A DNA stretch of 64,000 bases from Nereocystis luetkeana (GCA_031213475.1 JARUPZ010000025.1:3422077-3486076), one strand, 5' to 3'. Shown: positions 23,600 through 50,182, numbered from the stretch's first letter. Numbers and translations: made by a program. Notes: generated from the letters alone by a model not told the origin.

Positions 23600-24215
23600 T
23601 TAGTAGACGACGGCGCACCGTGCCCTGTACCACGTACAACATCAAGTCAACGATTGCTTCCATTTTCTGCCCCTCGCCCCTGCCTTCGGAATATGGATGG
23701 ATTTCCGATCCGGAGATGGGACCCTATCGTCCCCGGGTGGCGCTGCCGATCGCCGCACCGTGCCCTACGCCCCGTATGATACCACCAAACAAGCCATGTG
23801 TTCCCGTTGTCTTCCTCTCGGCTTTGCCTTCGAAGCATGCAAATCACGCCACCGTGCCGTACGTCCCCCATCGTAACATCGAAATAACAATTCGCTTCCG
23901 TTCTCTGCCTTCATGAGAAAACAAAACAAAACCGGACGAACAGTACTAAAACAGTGAGCACAGGCGCCGCCGAGATGACTGGAGTCGATTCTACGTAGGG
24001 AATTCATGCGATCCCTTGAACTCCAGAACCTTGAAACCAACCGTCGCTTCTGTTCGTTGTATCTCGGCTATACCAGGTCCCTTCCAACGAGCCTTGGCCC
24101 GCACACCGTGCCGCCATGCGCGTAATCCCCTGCGACGTTTAACCAAACCGTGTCTCCCGTTCTCTTCTTCTCCCAAACGTTTGCCTGCGCAATAATACGA
24201 CACTCGGACCAACAA
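23600..24215. repeat. Degenerate repeat, units roughly 90-130 bp
   Basis: Blocks around CACCGTGCC(C/G)TACG-CCC, CC-(A)AC-A--C-TGTGTTCCCGTT-TCTTC and TGCCTTCG recur at about 23,615, 23,755, 23,850 and 24,100 (the last in a different order). The overlapping minus-strand frames share E-E/D-N-G motifs because of this. It could be a decayed coding repeat, but no family is recognised. Confidence 0.5.
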
Positions 24216-24595
24216 CAGCCTGCAGTGCTACAGTGGGCTCAGAATCCACCATGGTTGGGATCATCTCGGGACCACCCCACCAGGGGCTCCGCGTCGGGCT
24301 CGGGGCGGTGAGCGGATGGTATGCCCCCGCGGGGTTATCTCCCAGGCTGTGCTTCCTTTGTTGCGCGGCAACTGCCGTGCATGAATTTTATCGTGTAGGC
24401 GCTCCCTGCGGTGATACGCTGTCGGTACACCAGCAGCGACGGCGACGGCAGCCGGAGGAACAAGGATGGTACTACGGGCGACGAAGGAGGGCTAAAAGAG
24501 TGGGGGCGTGCGAAGCACAGCAGTCTTTGTTGTGCCCCGGTGGGTGATGCTCGCTTTCAATATTTCTTTTCCCCGCTGCTGGTGGTGGGTGTTAA

Positions 24596-24686
24596 CCTTT
24601 TTTTTGGACCGCAGTCCCGTTTTCGAGACAAATCACTAAAACATCAAGTCGTTTGTTCGCAGCACGAGATTGCAGTCCTTGAAGGG
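24596..24686. mobile_element. Family P MITE, copy 7, TTAA on both sides
   Basis: TTAA lies at 24,592-24,595 and 24,687-24,690. The arms have diverged (CCTTTTTTTTGGACCGCAG on the left). Confidence 0.8.
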
Positions 24687-24710
24687 TTAACCCTTTCGGA
24701 TCTTAAGGGG

Positions 24711-24731
24711 GGGGGGGGGGGGGGGGGGGGG
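24711..24731. repeat. Poly-G tract
   Basis: About 21 consecutive G. Confidence 0.9.
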
Positions 24732-24739
24732 ATGATCTA

Positions 24740-25640
24740 CAGACAGGTGACGATAACACCAACGACTACTGTGTGATCGGGGGGTGATGTCACTTGGTGT
24801 CCAGAGCGACAACGCAAGCAAGGAGTCGCGCGGGGCACGGGCGCCGGTACGGTCCGACCCATGCTGCTGGGCACCCACGCTGCTCGCAGTTGGTTGACAT
24901 CATCAAAGCCATCACACCTTCTTTTGATTACTCGTCTCGGGCTCCCGAAGAGGGTGAATAGGTGATTCGACGCGTCCTCCTACTGTGGTAGGGGTGGCAA
25001 CGTTTCGGCCAGAAACGCATATCTTCGTATGCCTCCCGAGGCTCTCCTCTCGCCTGAGGAACAACCGAAACATTGTTGGAGCACCACTCGTGGTTTACGC
25101 GGTGTGTCGTTGCATACCTAATAAACCATCGGGTTTTATAGGGTATGGTGACTGGCCTAGGCTTTAGGCAGGCCTAGGCTTTGGGCTGGTTCATCGGAGT
25201 TAACCCGTTGATCTTTTCTGAAGATCGTTTTTGTTTTTTTTAGTGGGGTTTCTGAGCTCCTACACTACAATCGAGTGAGGAGCGCCTTAGACCCTTTGGG
25301 TCCTGTCCATGCCGTATGCACGCGCACCCTCTGCTTTTTACGCTGTCTACGACCTTTGTCTTATGGTGTTATACTCTTATCCCTTGACAGGACGCGAACC
25401 TATCCCAGCGGCGATGAGAAGCGTGATGACAACGGCGACGACGGAACGTACTAAAAGCTGACGGCAGCGCGTGGGAGCCAACGGCTACGGCGGGAAAGGG
25501 AAAACCGCTGGGCGGCACGCCCGATTCGTCGTCTGTCGGTGCTGCCACAGAGAGCGGTAATAGAGATTGAGGCCTGCCAGGACAGGACATGTCTATAGCA
25601 CGGTTTGGCATAAACGTTTTTAGCTGACTAGGCTCTATAA
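24740..25640. other. Intergenic DNA, no gene recognised
   Basis: The segment near 24,880-24,960 (GTTGACATC-C-AA-CCATC, CCCGAAGAGG) has a relative at 26,430-26,500. An 80-codon GC-rich frame at 25,369-25,611 has no recognisable domain. Confidence 0.4.
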
Positions 25641-25648
25641 CTTACTTA

Positions 25649-25850
25649 GCCCTTTCAGGACTGAAGCCCCGTTCTTCGGGGAACAAGCTATTACGCAGGG
25701 GGGCATAGATAATAGGACCAAATTTTGTTAGTAAAAACGTTTAAATATGTAGGTTTTATGTATATCATAGGTCCTATTAACTATGGTCCCCTGTAATACT
25801 TAGATTGTGAGTGGTTTGCCCCCAGCAATGGACTGCAGTTCTAACAGGGA
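25649..25850. mobile_element. Family P MITE, copy 8, split by a family M MITE
   Basis: The left arm (CCCTTTCAGGACTGAAG...CAAGC) ends at 25,688. The right arm (CTTAGATTGTGAGTGG...GCAGTTCTAACAGGG) resumes at about 25,799. Between them sits a complete family M element with TA on both sides, so the M insertion is the younger. Confidence 0.85.
25691..25796. mobile_element. Family M MITE, copy 2, nested in family P
   Basis: TTACGCAGGGGGGCATAG to CCCCTGTAA with TA at 25,689-25,690 and 25,797-25,798. Confidence 0.85.
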
Positions 25851-25916
25851 GTAGAGGTACACCACTTTTTGCCTCGCATTGCAAATATTTCTGATTGATG
25901 GGGCCGATCAACTTAA

Positions 25917-26012
25917 CCCGTTTAGGACAATAGTCCCGTTTTGGGAACAAAACTATTGTACTTAGATTTCGAGTGATTTCGTCCCCAAAACGAGCTTGCA
26001 GCCCGAAAAAGG
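25917..26012. mobile_element. Family P MITE, copy 9, TTAA on both sides
   Basis: The arms are CCCGTTTAGGACAATAG and GCAGCCCGAAAAAGG with TTAA outside each. It lies 66 bp from copy 8. Confidence 0.8.
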
Positions 26013-26279
26013 TTAACCTAAATATCGTTGGGAAATACCTACCAATCCAGTGTACCGGGAGGGTGTTTTGCACTATGATTCGTGGTGCAACTGTTAGTTG
26101 TTTATCCAACATCATTTTTCGGGATGGCATACTCCCGTAATACTATCGAGCTCCTGGCATCCCTCGAACTATTAAATATTTGCAAAACTGAAACCCACAG
26201 GGATTTTTAATATATGGTTCGCCCAGAATTATGGGTGCAGTTCTGAAGAGGTTAGCTCTCTTCTTGGGGCATGGGGTGG

Positions 26280-26500
26280 GAAAACTTGACGTTAAAAAAA
26301 AGTGTCGACTACGGCGACGGCCACTGCATGATGACAGAAGTTGGTGTCGGAGGTATAATGCGGGGAGTCGTACTACGCCAATGACACAATACGACCCTTC
26401 CCCCGTATTCCTGGTCGTAGACGGTTCAATGGTTGACATCGCCAAATCCATCGCGACCAATTTCGGGTCGTTATCTCTCTACTAGGAGTCCCGAAGAGGA
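26280..26500. repeat. Dispersed repeat (CGACGGC-ACTGC...GTAGACGGTTC family)
   Basis: The ends match the segment at 46,085-46,280 (CGACGGC-ACTGC at the left, TCGTAGACGGTTC-ATGG at the right). Single blocks recur at 24,420, 32,640, 33,990 and 36,555, often next to a G-run. Function unknown. Confidence 0.5.
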
Positions 26501-26673
26501 ATTAAGCTGTGATGTAGGAGAAGCCTAGCAGGCTGCCCGGGAGCCTCAAAAACGTATTTGCTATGCGTATGCTCCTACCCTGGCACGCTTTGGTTGCACC
26601 CCATTTATTGCCACCGACCGTGCTACCCCAGTTGTTACCCATGGATCCAATCAGGGCCTATTTTCAGTTATGC

Positions 26674-26930
26674 GGGGGGCGGGGGGGGGGGGGGGGGGAT
26701 CATTGTCATTCACGGCTGTAGTCATATCACCATAGGGCTTCGCATTCCTACAAAGCCGGAGTCGGGTTTTCACCAACCGGGCAGATCTTGCTTGCACCGA
26801 GCGCGAAACACCGAAAAGCACCGCGAGGTGTTGGGCCAGTCGCTTGGAGAATGAGCTGCATTACTGCTATCCTACTGAGAACCGGATTTGTGGCGGGCAT
26901 TCTTGCATGTGTGGATGACAGCGTTAACGG
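26674..26930 (-). mobile_element. Poly-C-tailed dispersed repeat (family R), copy 1
   Basis: In minus orientation it ends in the G/C homopolymer at 26,674-26,698. It shares CGGTTGGTGAAAACCCGAC, AAGC-ATGCC, a GATGCGAAG block and TGCAGCTCATTCTCC-like sequence with the other family R copies. Confidence 0.65.
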
Positions 26931-27539
26931 ATTGATTCGATTTCTGCTGTGGCCACTTCCAGAGACGGCAATGGGTTTACTATGGAATTGCCTCGTGGGT
27001 GTCATATCGTATCATGTAGGAAACCACGTGATACGATCATCCCCCTTGTGCGGACGAAAGGTTTTCCCCGCACATAAAGGATCTAACTCGACCACCTTCC
27101 AGTCCCTCGACGAATTTCCTTCAGCACTGGGTTGAGGCATTTTCGTACACCTAGAGTTGGCTTCCCCGTTCCGTACCCTCATCGTTCGGCTCAGGTGTTT
27201 CTTTTTCTCGGCTTCGTGAAAAGGTGGTTTCGAGGCAGTCACGACGAGGCAGGGGGCTTTTTAAGGACCGTCCCCAGGTCCTAGTATCGGAGTTGCTAGA
27301 TACATGTAGAAATGTGCCAAATGCGTGGCTTCGTTTGGGAGTATACTCTTATGCTTTCTCTGTGTCATAAGTAAACGAAGTACGCACATGTCGGCTACCG
27401 TAATTTACATATTTTTTGTTGTGCATACTACTGTGATAATTAGGTCACGGTTGTGTGTGTGTTTTCTCTCGCGGTGATGCACAATACGCCAGTTCCAAGG
27501 TACTGGAGTAGACCCCGACACATATGGACCCCCCCTCCC

Positions 27540-27850
27540 GTGGAACTGTGCGCACCCTGGCCAGATAATCGATTCTCGAACCATGATCTAGATAATTCAA
27601 GGCAGATATATGCCCGATCTTGTATGATTTGTATGATCTGTATGATCTAGCTCATGTTGCCGAGTGGGACCGACCCGCATAATCTGCACGATCTACTATT
27701 ATTCCTGTAGCACACGTGTTTCCTGGGTAGGATCTGTCCTACTATGCAGATCCTGCAAAACCTCTCACAAGGGCAGGCGAGGAACTGCTAAATGATCTAT
27801 CTGTAGACGATATATTTGCAGGTAGATATATCAGGATCTGCTTGAGGTGT
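27540..27850. repeat. GATC-rich dispersed repeat (family G), copy 1
   Basis: Shares ATGATCTAGATAATTCAAGGCAGATATAT, CTAGCTCATGTTGCCGAGTGG, CACATGTTTCCTGGGT-like, CTATGCAGATCCTGCA and a final GATGATCTATCTGTAGA with other copies at 28.6, 33.0, 38.5, 40.0, 40.9, 48.7 and 59.0 kb. No coding capacity. Confidence 0.7.
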
Positions 27851-28317
27851 GGAACTTCGCCATCATCAATGATACCCACTTTTCCTTCGCTCCATCACCC
27901 CTCTGGGAAGCGAGAAACAGCGACAAAAACACGAGAAAGAACCGTGCAATGAGTACAGATAGGACTATTAGCTTTATGGCCGGACTCTTTGTGACTGACG
28001 GAGCTCATCAGCCGAGGAAACTTGTGCCCCACAAGGCACACGTCGTATCGTTGCACGGTCATTTTCGTTAGCACCCAGATATACGTAGGCGATGTGGTAA
28101 GTGTTCGTCGGGTTTAGGCCTGCTGAACATATTTATCTGAAGCTAATTTTGAAACACTAATAGTGCAGTTCCAGAAAATATATGTACCACCGCTATCGTA
28201 CGGTAGTACCCGTAACTTAAAGGAGGTATCTATCATTGAACGACCGGGGAGAGCATTCGGTAGTGTTTCACCAGGGGTACAGGAGCATTTGCAGTTCGGA
28301 CAAACGCTCGACCCCGA

Positions 28318-28563
28318 CGACGGCTCCTGTCATCCATATGCAAGTCCTCCTCACAAGCGGTTCTTAGTAGGATGCAGCTCACCCTTCATGCGACTCGCCG
28401 GACACCTCACGGCGCTTTGCGCTTGGCGCTAGCGATGTCTGCCTGGTCGGTGAAAATCCGACATGCTCCGTCCCGGCATTGTAGGGATGCGAGGGTCTAT
28501 GGTCACACGACTACGGCCTTGGGTGAAATCGAGTATATCTCTCCTACCGAGTACCCCTCCCTC
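28318..28563 (+). mobile_element. Family R repeat, copy 2, nearly full length
   Basis: Runs from CTCACAAGCGGTTCTTAGTAGG through CAGCTCACCC, CGGTGAAAATCCGACATGC and ATGCGAGGGTCTATGG to GAGTACCCCTCCCTCC. Confidence 0.7.
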
Positions 28564-28639
28564 CTCTTCATTGTGGCCTGCAAGTAAGTAGTTCCGACCA
28601 CAAACAAAGACCGCACCCACAACGAAGCTCTCGCGCACC

Positions 28640-28905
28640 TTGGACAGATAATCGATTCCCACCTCCTCATCCTTCTCTACCGTAGATCTTTCAAGGCATA
28701 GTATATATATGTAGTCCTGATATTGCGTCATCTAACTCAGGTTGCCAGATAGGACCCGTATAATGGGCATGATCTTCAGTAGCAGATGGTTTCCTGGGTT
28801 GGATCTGCCCTAGAAGGCAGATCCTGCTCAACCCCTCACCACAGACAGCAGGTGAGGAACTGTTAGATCGTCTCTATGAGCTGTATCATGATCTGTTCGA
28901 GGTGT
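28640..28905. repeat. Family G repeat, copy 2
   Basis: Same block order as copy 1, including GTTTCCTGGGTTGGATCTGCC and GCAGATCCTGCTCAACC. Confidence 0.7.
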
Positions 28906-29169
28906 CAGCTGTTCGCATTTGAAATGTACCGTCGAGACCCTTCCAGATACACCACGTCTCTCGGCGCCGACCTATCCCACGGTATAATAGGCCCTCTTTG
29001 AAACACCAAACATTATGACCCGCTGAGCTGCTCAGAAGAGTAGCTACTGACGTAATGGTTAGCATGCCAGCCTTACACACAGGAGCAGCGTGTTTTGCTT
29101 CACGAGTACGAACGGATGGAAAACCTTGTGGTCAGGGTAGAGCAAATTAATTTCTTTGAGGATATATTG

Positions 29170-29170
<1 letters not shown>

Positions 29171-29239
<69 letters not shown>
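29171..29239. repeat. Uninterrupted poly-C tract, 69 nt
   Basis: The longest homopolymer in the window. Its length in the assembly may not be exact. Confidence 0.9.
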
Positions 29240-29240
<1 letters not shown>

Positions 29241-29439
29241 ATGTAAGAAGCCCCTTATCGTGATATTGCTCTACCACTACCACCACACCCCTTATCGTAA
29301 CATTGCTCGGCTACGTATCTGGAACCAGTGCTCTCCCCGCTGTCGAGAACATCGGCTGGGGAATTTGCCTGCGGACGCGTTCTACGATGGAGGCACGTAG
29401 TGATAGCACATTTCGAATAAAAAACGTCCCTGACTGCTT

Positions 29440-29508
29440 AGCCTTTTCAGGGCTGCAGTCCAGCTTTGGGGACAGCCCAATTAGATTCTGACTAGTTTGA
29501 AAAAAGGG
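29440..29508. mobile_element. Family P MITE, copy 10 (internally deleted)
   Basis: The left arm is complete. Most of the right arm is gone (GAAAAAAGGG followed by TTAA), giving about 70 bp. Confidence 0.7.
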
Positions 29509-29851
29509 TTAAGCCAGCATTGTCGGAATCTCGTTTGTTTTTCGCGCGTAATTTTGCGGGTAACGATATATCTACGCCATTCGATTTGAAACACCGGCTA
29601 AGGCGTGGGCACACTTTCTTCTCAAACTCCGAATTTCTCAGCCAACGCAGGTGTATAGGGCTCCTCAAGCAGGGAGCCTAAAAAAATATAGGGAGTTGCA
29701 TTCCCACCGTCGCATGCATCCGACGGGGGGGGGGGGTGTCACCTTGCGTGCCATATACAGGATACTGTAGTTCAACCCCATTTGGGCTCGATCAGAAACA
29801 AACGATGGCGATGAAAGAAACGACGCCTCCAGTGCATCACTCTGCGGCGGG

Positions 29852-30040
29852 TTGAGGGAGGGGGTACTCATGCCATGCATGGCCGTAGTCGTATGACCGT
29901 ATGCCTCTTGCATCCCTGCAGTTCCGGGGCGGAGTGGGGATATATTATTATAATACTGGGTAGTGGGATGCAACGTGGTCATAGTCGTATGAAGATAGGC
30001 GCTCGCATCTCCACAAAGGCACTGAGGGGAGCACAGCGTC
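29852..30040 (-). mobile_element. Family R repeats, two partial copies
   Basis: CATGCATGGCCGTAGTCGTATG follows a G-run at about 29,855. A second, more diverged piece (GTGGTCATAGTCGTATGA) lies at 29,970. Confidence 0.55.
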
Positions 30041-30119
30041 GGGCTTCCTCCGACCACAGGCAGTTATTGGTTGCCGAGGCGTTCTACGATAGAGGAATCA
30101 CAGTTTCGAAAAAAAACAC

Positions 30120-31080
30120 TTTCTGAGTCACCATGGCGTCCTACCCAAGTCAAAGGATGTGTACGTGACTTGTGCTTTACATGTCTGGGCATAATCACGA
30201 GAGGTGTGCAGCATCACCAGTCGTATTCACGCGTTTGTCCGTGTTGAAGTCCGCGTCATACCTCGAGGGGACATAGGAGCCTCAGAACAGCTACGGTGAA
30301 CCTCTATATCGTGGACCGCCTCTGCCTCAAGCGCGTTGAAACGAAACGTTAGGGGATCTGGCGAGTCTCGCATGAAGGGCGAGCTGCATGCATCATCCTA
30401 CTAGGGCGAGTTGACGCGTGCTGCGGCACCGAGGGGTATCCTAGCTGCTCCCCGATTTCTTTGAGGCTCCTCGCCTGGGGAGGTACCTGAGGAGGTATGT
30501 CTCTCTGCTTCACCCAAACCAAAACACCCACGAAAAGGCGATCAACATGAAATCACCCCGTGACGTGTTCTTGACAAAGGGAATATGTCTGCGGTACGAA
30601 ATAAACAGCGAGAGACAGTATACCAGCCCTAGTGTAATATTATCGTGCCATGAACACGCGAGCTAACACACCCACCCACCCTGAAACGGATTTTTCGAGC
30701 CAACGTTTTCTCCAGAACTAGGGGGGCATACATTCATGCACACACATAGATACATGTGGACATACACGCATGCATACATGAACACATAAAATGGTGGCTT
30801 TGGGAAGTCTCTCGCGTCGGCTCTCTTCCCATGGATGCCTCGCTCGGGGTCTCTGCCCTTCACCCGTTGTCAAGAAAGTCGGAAAAAATCGAAAGTTCGA
30901 TATTGGAATATTTCGGAGCTTTCGATACGATAACCAACACAAACAGCTACCTACCATGTTTGCTGCTATTGCTGCGCGGTTCCAAATATATATGGGAACA
31001 ACACCCGCCACAACAATGGCCGACGACTGCCCGCTCTCGGAGACTTAACTGCCCACACAATGTAGAGCTTGGAATGCCAA
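30120..31080. other. Intergenic DNA with one dispersed repeat
   Basis: The segment 30,680-30,855 (GATTTTTCGAGCCAACGTT-TCTCCAGAAC, AAAATGG-GG-TTTGG) is related to 46,900-47,040. It contains a CATACA/CACACA-rich stretch at 30,727-30,790. No gene was recognised. Confidence 0.45.
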
Positions 31081-31085
31081 TATAA

Positions 31086-31173
31086 CCCCTGAAGAACAGC
31101 AGTCCCGTTTTGGGGGCAAACTACTTGAAATTTGACTGGTTTGTCCCCGAAACGGGACTGCGGTTTTAAAAGG
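31086..31173. mobile_element. Family P MITE, copy 11
   Basis: CCCCTGAAGAACAGCAG to GCGGTTTTAAAAGGG. The TTAA flanks have decayed (ATAA on the left). Confidence 0.75.
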
Positions 31174-31368
31174 GTGCACCTAGAGCCGTTCTTTTCGAAG
31201 AACGTTTTTCCTTGGTTGCTTCTTGAGAAACCGAAAAAACAGGAACAGAGAAAAACGAGGGAATATTTCCTCGATATAAATCAGGAAATTTTACCAAAGG
31301 CAAGTACTATTAATCAGAAACGCTTTTGAGCATACCCCCATGAGGAAAATCGGTGGGGGAGGAGCGGG

Positions 31369-31378
31369 GGGGGGGGGG
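31369..31378. repeat. Poly-G tract
   Basis: A homopolymer preceding a TACTCGTTTGTTGCTTGCCTTAG block that recurs after other G-runs at about 31,863 and 32,040. Confidence 0.75.
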
Positions 31379-31417
31379 GTACTCGTTTGTTGCTTGCCTT
31401 AGTCATTTGCCCATTAA

Positions 31418-31516
31418 CCCTTTTAGGGCTGCAGTCTCGTTTTGGGGACCATTGGGGACAAAATACTTGGAATTAGACTGCCTCGTCCCCACACCGGGAC
31501 AGGAGTTCTAAAGAGG
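31418..31516. mobile_element. Family P MITE, copy 12, TTAA on both sides
   Basis: CCCTTTTAGGGCTGCAG to GAGTTCTAAAGAGG with TTAA at 31,414-31,417 and 31,517-31,520. Confidence 0.8.
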
Positions 31517-31699
31517 TTAACCACGCATCGCTTTTGAAAAGAACAAAAAAAAAGAAAGCCGGCAAATTTAGTACAAAACACTCTTGTTTTTCGATATTTA
31601 ACGCCCCCTACTGGAACACACCGTTTCAAAAAAACGTATATGGAATATGACAGCCGTATCCCAGTGTCTGAGGGCGGGCCAATACTGCATCTCCAAGTC

Positions 31700-32360
31700 A
31701 TAAGCCAGGGGGGGGGGGGGGGGGGCGGGGGGGGGGGGGTACACACTCATGTCGTGCCACTACAGTGCGGTAGGGGGGAGAGTCATGCACCTTTAGGGCA
31801 TAAAATCATACCCCTACAGTGCGGTATCGGGGTGAGGCGGGGGGGGGGGGGGGGGGGGGGGGTATTCAGTTGTTGCTTGCCTTGGCCATTTAACCACTGA
31901 CCACGCATCTCTCCTTCGAGACGGAGCACCGTTCCTACTCCTGATAGAGACACTTCCAACAGCTGGGCGCTCATTACGTTGTTTCCATGTATTACACAGA
32001 AAATTCTTGCTATATAATCACATCCCCTTGCTGTTGCGCTGGCTATTCAATTGTTGCTTGCCTTAGCCATTTGACCATCGGCCAGGGACTCCTTTCGGGG
32101 TTGAGCACCCTCCCCACTCTTACAAATTAGAGACACCTCCAACATTTAGGCGCTGACTTCGTGTTTCCCATATATTACATGTGCACTTTTCGCTAATCTT
32201 ATCCCCTTCCTGTTTGGCCGCCTGTAGGAGGTCGGGGGGGGGGGGGGGGGGGTGAACTCATTATCATGTAGGAGGGGAGTGTACATGATAGGAGAGATGT
32301 ACTCGATCTCATCCATGGCCGTAGTCGTATGACCATAGGAGGGGGGGGGGGGGGATTTTT
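31700..32360. repeat. Cluster of poly-G tracts with a repeated intervening segment
   Basis: Poly-G runs lie at about 31,710-31,739, 31,840-31,861, 32,234-32,252 and 32,340-32,354. The stretch GTTGTTGCTTGCCTT-GCCATTT-ACCA, then GAGACACTTCCAAC, GGCGCT and TTACGT-GTTTCC, occurs twice (31,869-31,990 and 32,050-32,170). A family R fragment spans 32,255-32,340. Confidence 0.75.
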
Positions 32361-33224
32361 AACTCAGTGTCCTAAAGACGCGGAGCGCTATGCCTCGCCG
32401 GAAACCCCACTTCCCTACAGGAAAATGGCGAGCGCCCCATTAACAACGAAAGCTTCAGTACAGTACGTAAGCAATAAAACACTTCAAGCAGGATTTATTT
32501 TAAGATGTTTCGGTGGGTGCATACTCGTAGTAGCTCCCTTTGGGAAACGGTTGATGGTACGCAAGCGCCTGCACGGATTGCTCTCCTCGAAACACCTGTC
32601 GACACGTGCAGAGGGTAAAATTGTTTCGACAAAAAAAAGCGGAGATTACAGCGACGATCGGCGACCGAGTGGCAATGAATGGTTGATAACCGATCGGTAC
32701 CACAGTAGCAATGGTTGATGCAAGGGGTCGTACCGCACGGGTGCCACGTCACCCAACGGGCATGTGCCACTCGGCCTTCGCGCTGCGAGTACTGCTGTGT
32801 AGACCATCGAGAACACCAAAAGTCACACCGGAATTAGTTTTTTTTGTCGCTATGTCTGCGGGGCCTCAAAAAAGGAGTATACGCGGGAAAAGGTGCTGCT
32901 GCTGTGCCTGGTGCGTACTGAGCGCCTCTCCAGGCGCGAGGAAACTGCCCCCGCCGTATCAGAAGAACGGAGCACATGGTTGAGAATGGTATCGGTAGCC
33001 CTTCAAGTTCGTGGTGGAAGCCCCCATCAGTCAGACACGCGTAGTTTCGCAACCTGGGACACAGATCATCGACCGATTCCCAGAGCATGATCTACTATGT
33101 ACCTGTAGATACTTCGAGGTGCATACCTCTACCCCCGACCCTCGTACAGATGACCTTTTGGTAGCTCGTGTCGTAGGGTGGGATGCGTGCCATCGGCATC
33201 AACTACTTGGCACATGTTTCCTGG

Positions 33225-33745
33225 GTTGGATCTGCGCTGTGAAGACCCTGCGCAACCCCTCACAACTGCAGGCGAGGAACTAGATGATCTATCTGTAGAT
33301 AGATAGATCATGATCTGCCTACTACGCAGATCCTGCACTTCCTCACACAACGGCAGGTGACGAACTCGATGATCCAAAGTAGATAGACAAATCATGATCT
33401 TCCCTGTAAGGCAGATCCTGCACTACCTCTCACAACGGCAGGTGACGAGCTAAGTGATCTACAGTAGATAGATAGATCACGATTTGCCCTGTAAGGCAGA
33501 TCCTGCACTACCTCTCACAACGGCAGGTGACGACCTAAGTGATATACAGTAGACAGATATATCATGATTTGCCCTGGAAGGCAGATCCTGCACTGCCTCT
33601 CACGACGGCAGGTGGGGAACTAGATCATCTACAGTAGACAGATATATCATGATCTGCCTACTACACAGATCCTGCACTACCTCTCACAACGGCAGGTGAC
33701 GAACTAGATCATCTACAGTAGACAGATAGACAGATCGTGATCTGT
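33225..33745. repeat. Tandem array, six units of 85 bp (family G)
   Basis: The block CACTACCTCTCACAACGGCAG starts at 33,251, 33,336, 33,421, 33,506, 33,591 and 33,675, so spacing is 85, 85, 85, 85 and 84 bp. Each unit also has CAGATCCTGCA and GATCATGAT. A non-tandem family G copy precedes it from 33,040. Confidence 0.95.
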
Positions 33746-33960
33746 ATGATCTGTCTATCTGTGCGGGGCGTTCTTAATTTGGCCCAAGAGTACCCTCCTC
33801 TGCATCCTCCCAGCACACCCTCCGGTCCGACCATCAGCAAGCCCCCCTGTTGCAAACGGTATCTCTCTAAAAACCATCACCCCAAAAAAGCGTCCCGGCA
33901 GTGTTTTACCGCCTTGACACACGTCTCTCGTCTATCATAACCCTAACCTTGGGATTTCAG

Positions 33961-33987
33961 GGGGGGGGGAGGGGGGGGGGGGGGGGA
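33961..33987. repeat. Poly-G tract with one A
   Basis: G9, A, then a long G run, followed by GAACTGGTGACGATAAAAA, which resembles sequence after the G-run at 24,711. Confidence 0.85.
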
Positions 33988-34365
33988 ACTGGTGACGATA
34001 AAAAATCACGAGTACAGCGACGACCACTGAGTGGGTGGGTGGTGAACTATGACACAAAACACTGGTGCTTGAGGTACAGCGCAGGGAGACCTTAATACTA
34101 CAGCACAGGCACAAAACAAAACAAAAACCTACCCGTAGCTCGTGGACAGACGCCTGGTAAACCTAAAGCTAAATCACATTATTTTATTTTTTCCTCGTGT
34201 ACCTCGACGCGTGCTTGCCTTATAGGGATGGCACCTTATTTTCCTGAGCCTTCTGGCTTGACTACTGTATATGTAGCATATTCGGAGCTCCACACCTCAC
34301 GAAACAAAAAAAATGAGATCAACGTGTAGGATTTACCCAAAAAAAACGCCCCCTGGCTTTGGGCG

Positions 34366-34560
34366 CTAACGAAAACAATTTCTGCACCACAGACGCGACC
34401 TATACCGGGTATATTCCCTCAGCTGATGAACTCCGTCATGCAGAAGCCTCTGCCTTGGAAGGCAAGGAGAAGCGCTTACGCACGTATTTCTCGGGATCCG
34501 AGAGCGGTTGACCCACCATTCAGGAAATGGCGACAACGTGTCAGCGCTCACGGAGCATGC
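34366..34560 (-). pseudogene. Partial duplicate of the fucosyltransferase last exon
   Basis: The minus strand at 34,500-34,551 encodes VSADTLSPFPEWW, matching the C-terminal VSADKLAPFPE of the exon at 34,806-34,982 and lying about 300 bp downstream of it. Here the frame continues for about 50 more residues instead of stopping. It may be a truncated tandem copy, or it may preserve the original C-terminal end. Confidence 0.5.
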
Positions 34561-34629
34561 CCCTCACGCTCGTAAACGTCGTAGACCATAGATAAAACAA
34601 AAAGTTATCGTTGTTTCGCTCCTCTATCT

Positions 34630-34670
34630 CGGAGGGGGGGGGGGGGGGGGAGGGGGGGGGGGGGGGGGGG
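34630..34670. repeat. Poly-G tract with one A
   Basis: About 34 G with one A, located between the two copies of the fucosyltransferase 3' end. A second G run lies at 34,780-34,796. Confidence 0.85.
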
Positions 34671-34805
34671 TTCACAAAGCGGTTATAACATTTGCACATT
34701 ACGCTGAAAAAAGGGGTCCAACACTAATTCCAAGAAAGTGTATATATCCCGAAAAATACATGGCTGCACTTTTTACCGGGGGGGGGGGGGGGGGGTTCTT
34801 GACCA

Positions 34806-49905
<15,100 letters not shown>

Positions 49906-49925
49906 CTAAAGGAACTCGAGCAACG

Positions 49926-49958
49926 GCATCGAGGGAAAAAAAAAAAAAAAAAAAAAAA
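49926..49958. repeat. Poly-A run (T run on the gene strand)
   Basis: About 22 A on plus, so a long pyrimidine tract just upstream of the acceptor of the first visible fucosyltransferase exon on minus. Confidence 0.9.
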
Positions 49959-50106
49959 ACGATTTTGCCAAGAAGGAGAGAGGGAGATGCGACGATGAGC
50001 CTTCAGACGCATAGCACGGCGGTAGAGGGAGGAATGGGTGGGTCAATATACCCTGGTACCTGGTAACTTTCTGAACCTCCTCACTCGATTTGAGCCCCCC
50101 CACCGA

Positions 50107-50182
50107 ATATGGTCATACGACTACGGCCATGCATGAGATCGAGTACCTATAGAGAGCCCTCCCACCCCCCCCCCCCCCACGC
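50107..50182 (+). mobile_element. Family R repeat, strongly 5'-truncated copy
   Basis: TATGGTCATACGACTACGGC to GATCGAGTACC, followed within 35 bp by a C14 run. Confidence 0.6.

Noticed and set aside
33225..33745. CRISPR array
   Set aside because: Regular 85-bp spacing, but the whole unit is repeated and there are no unique spacers. The context is eukaryotic.
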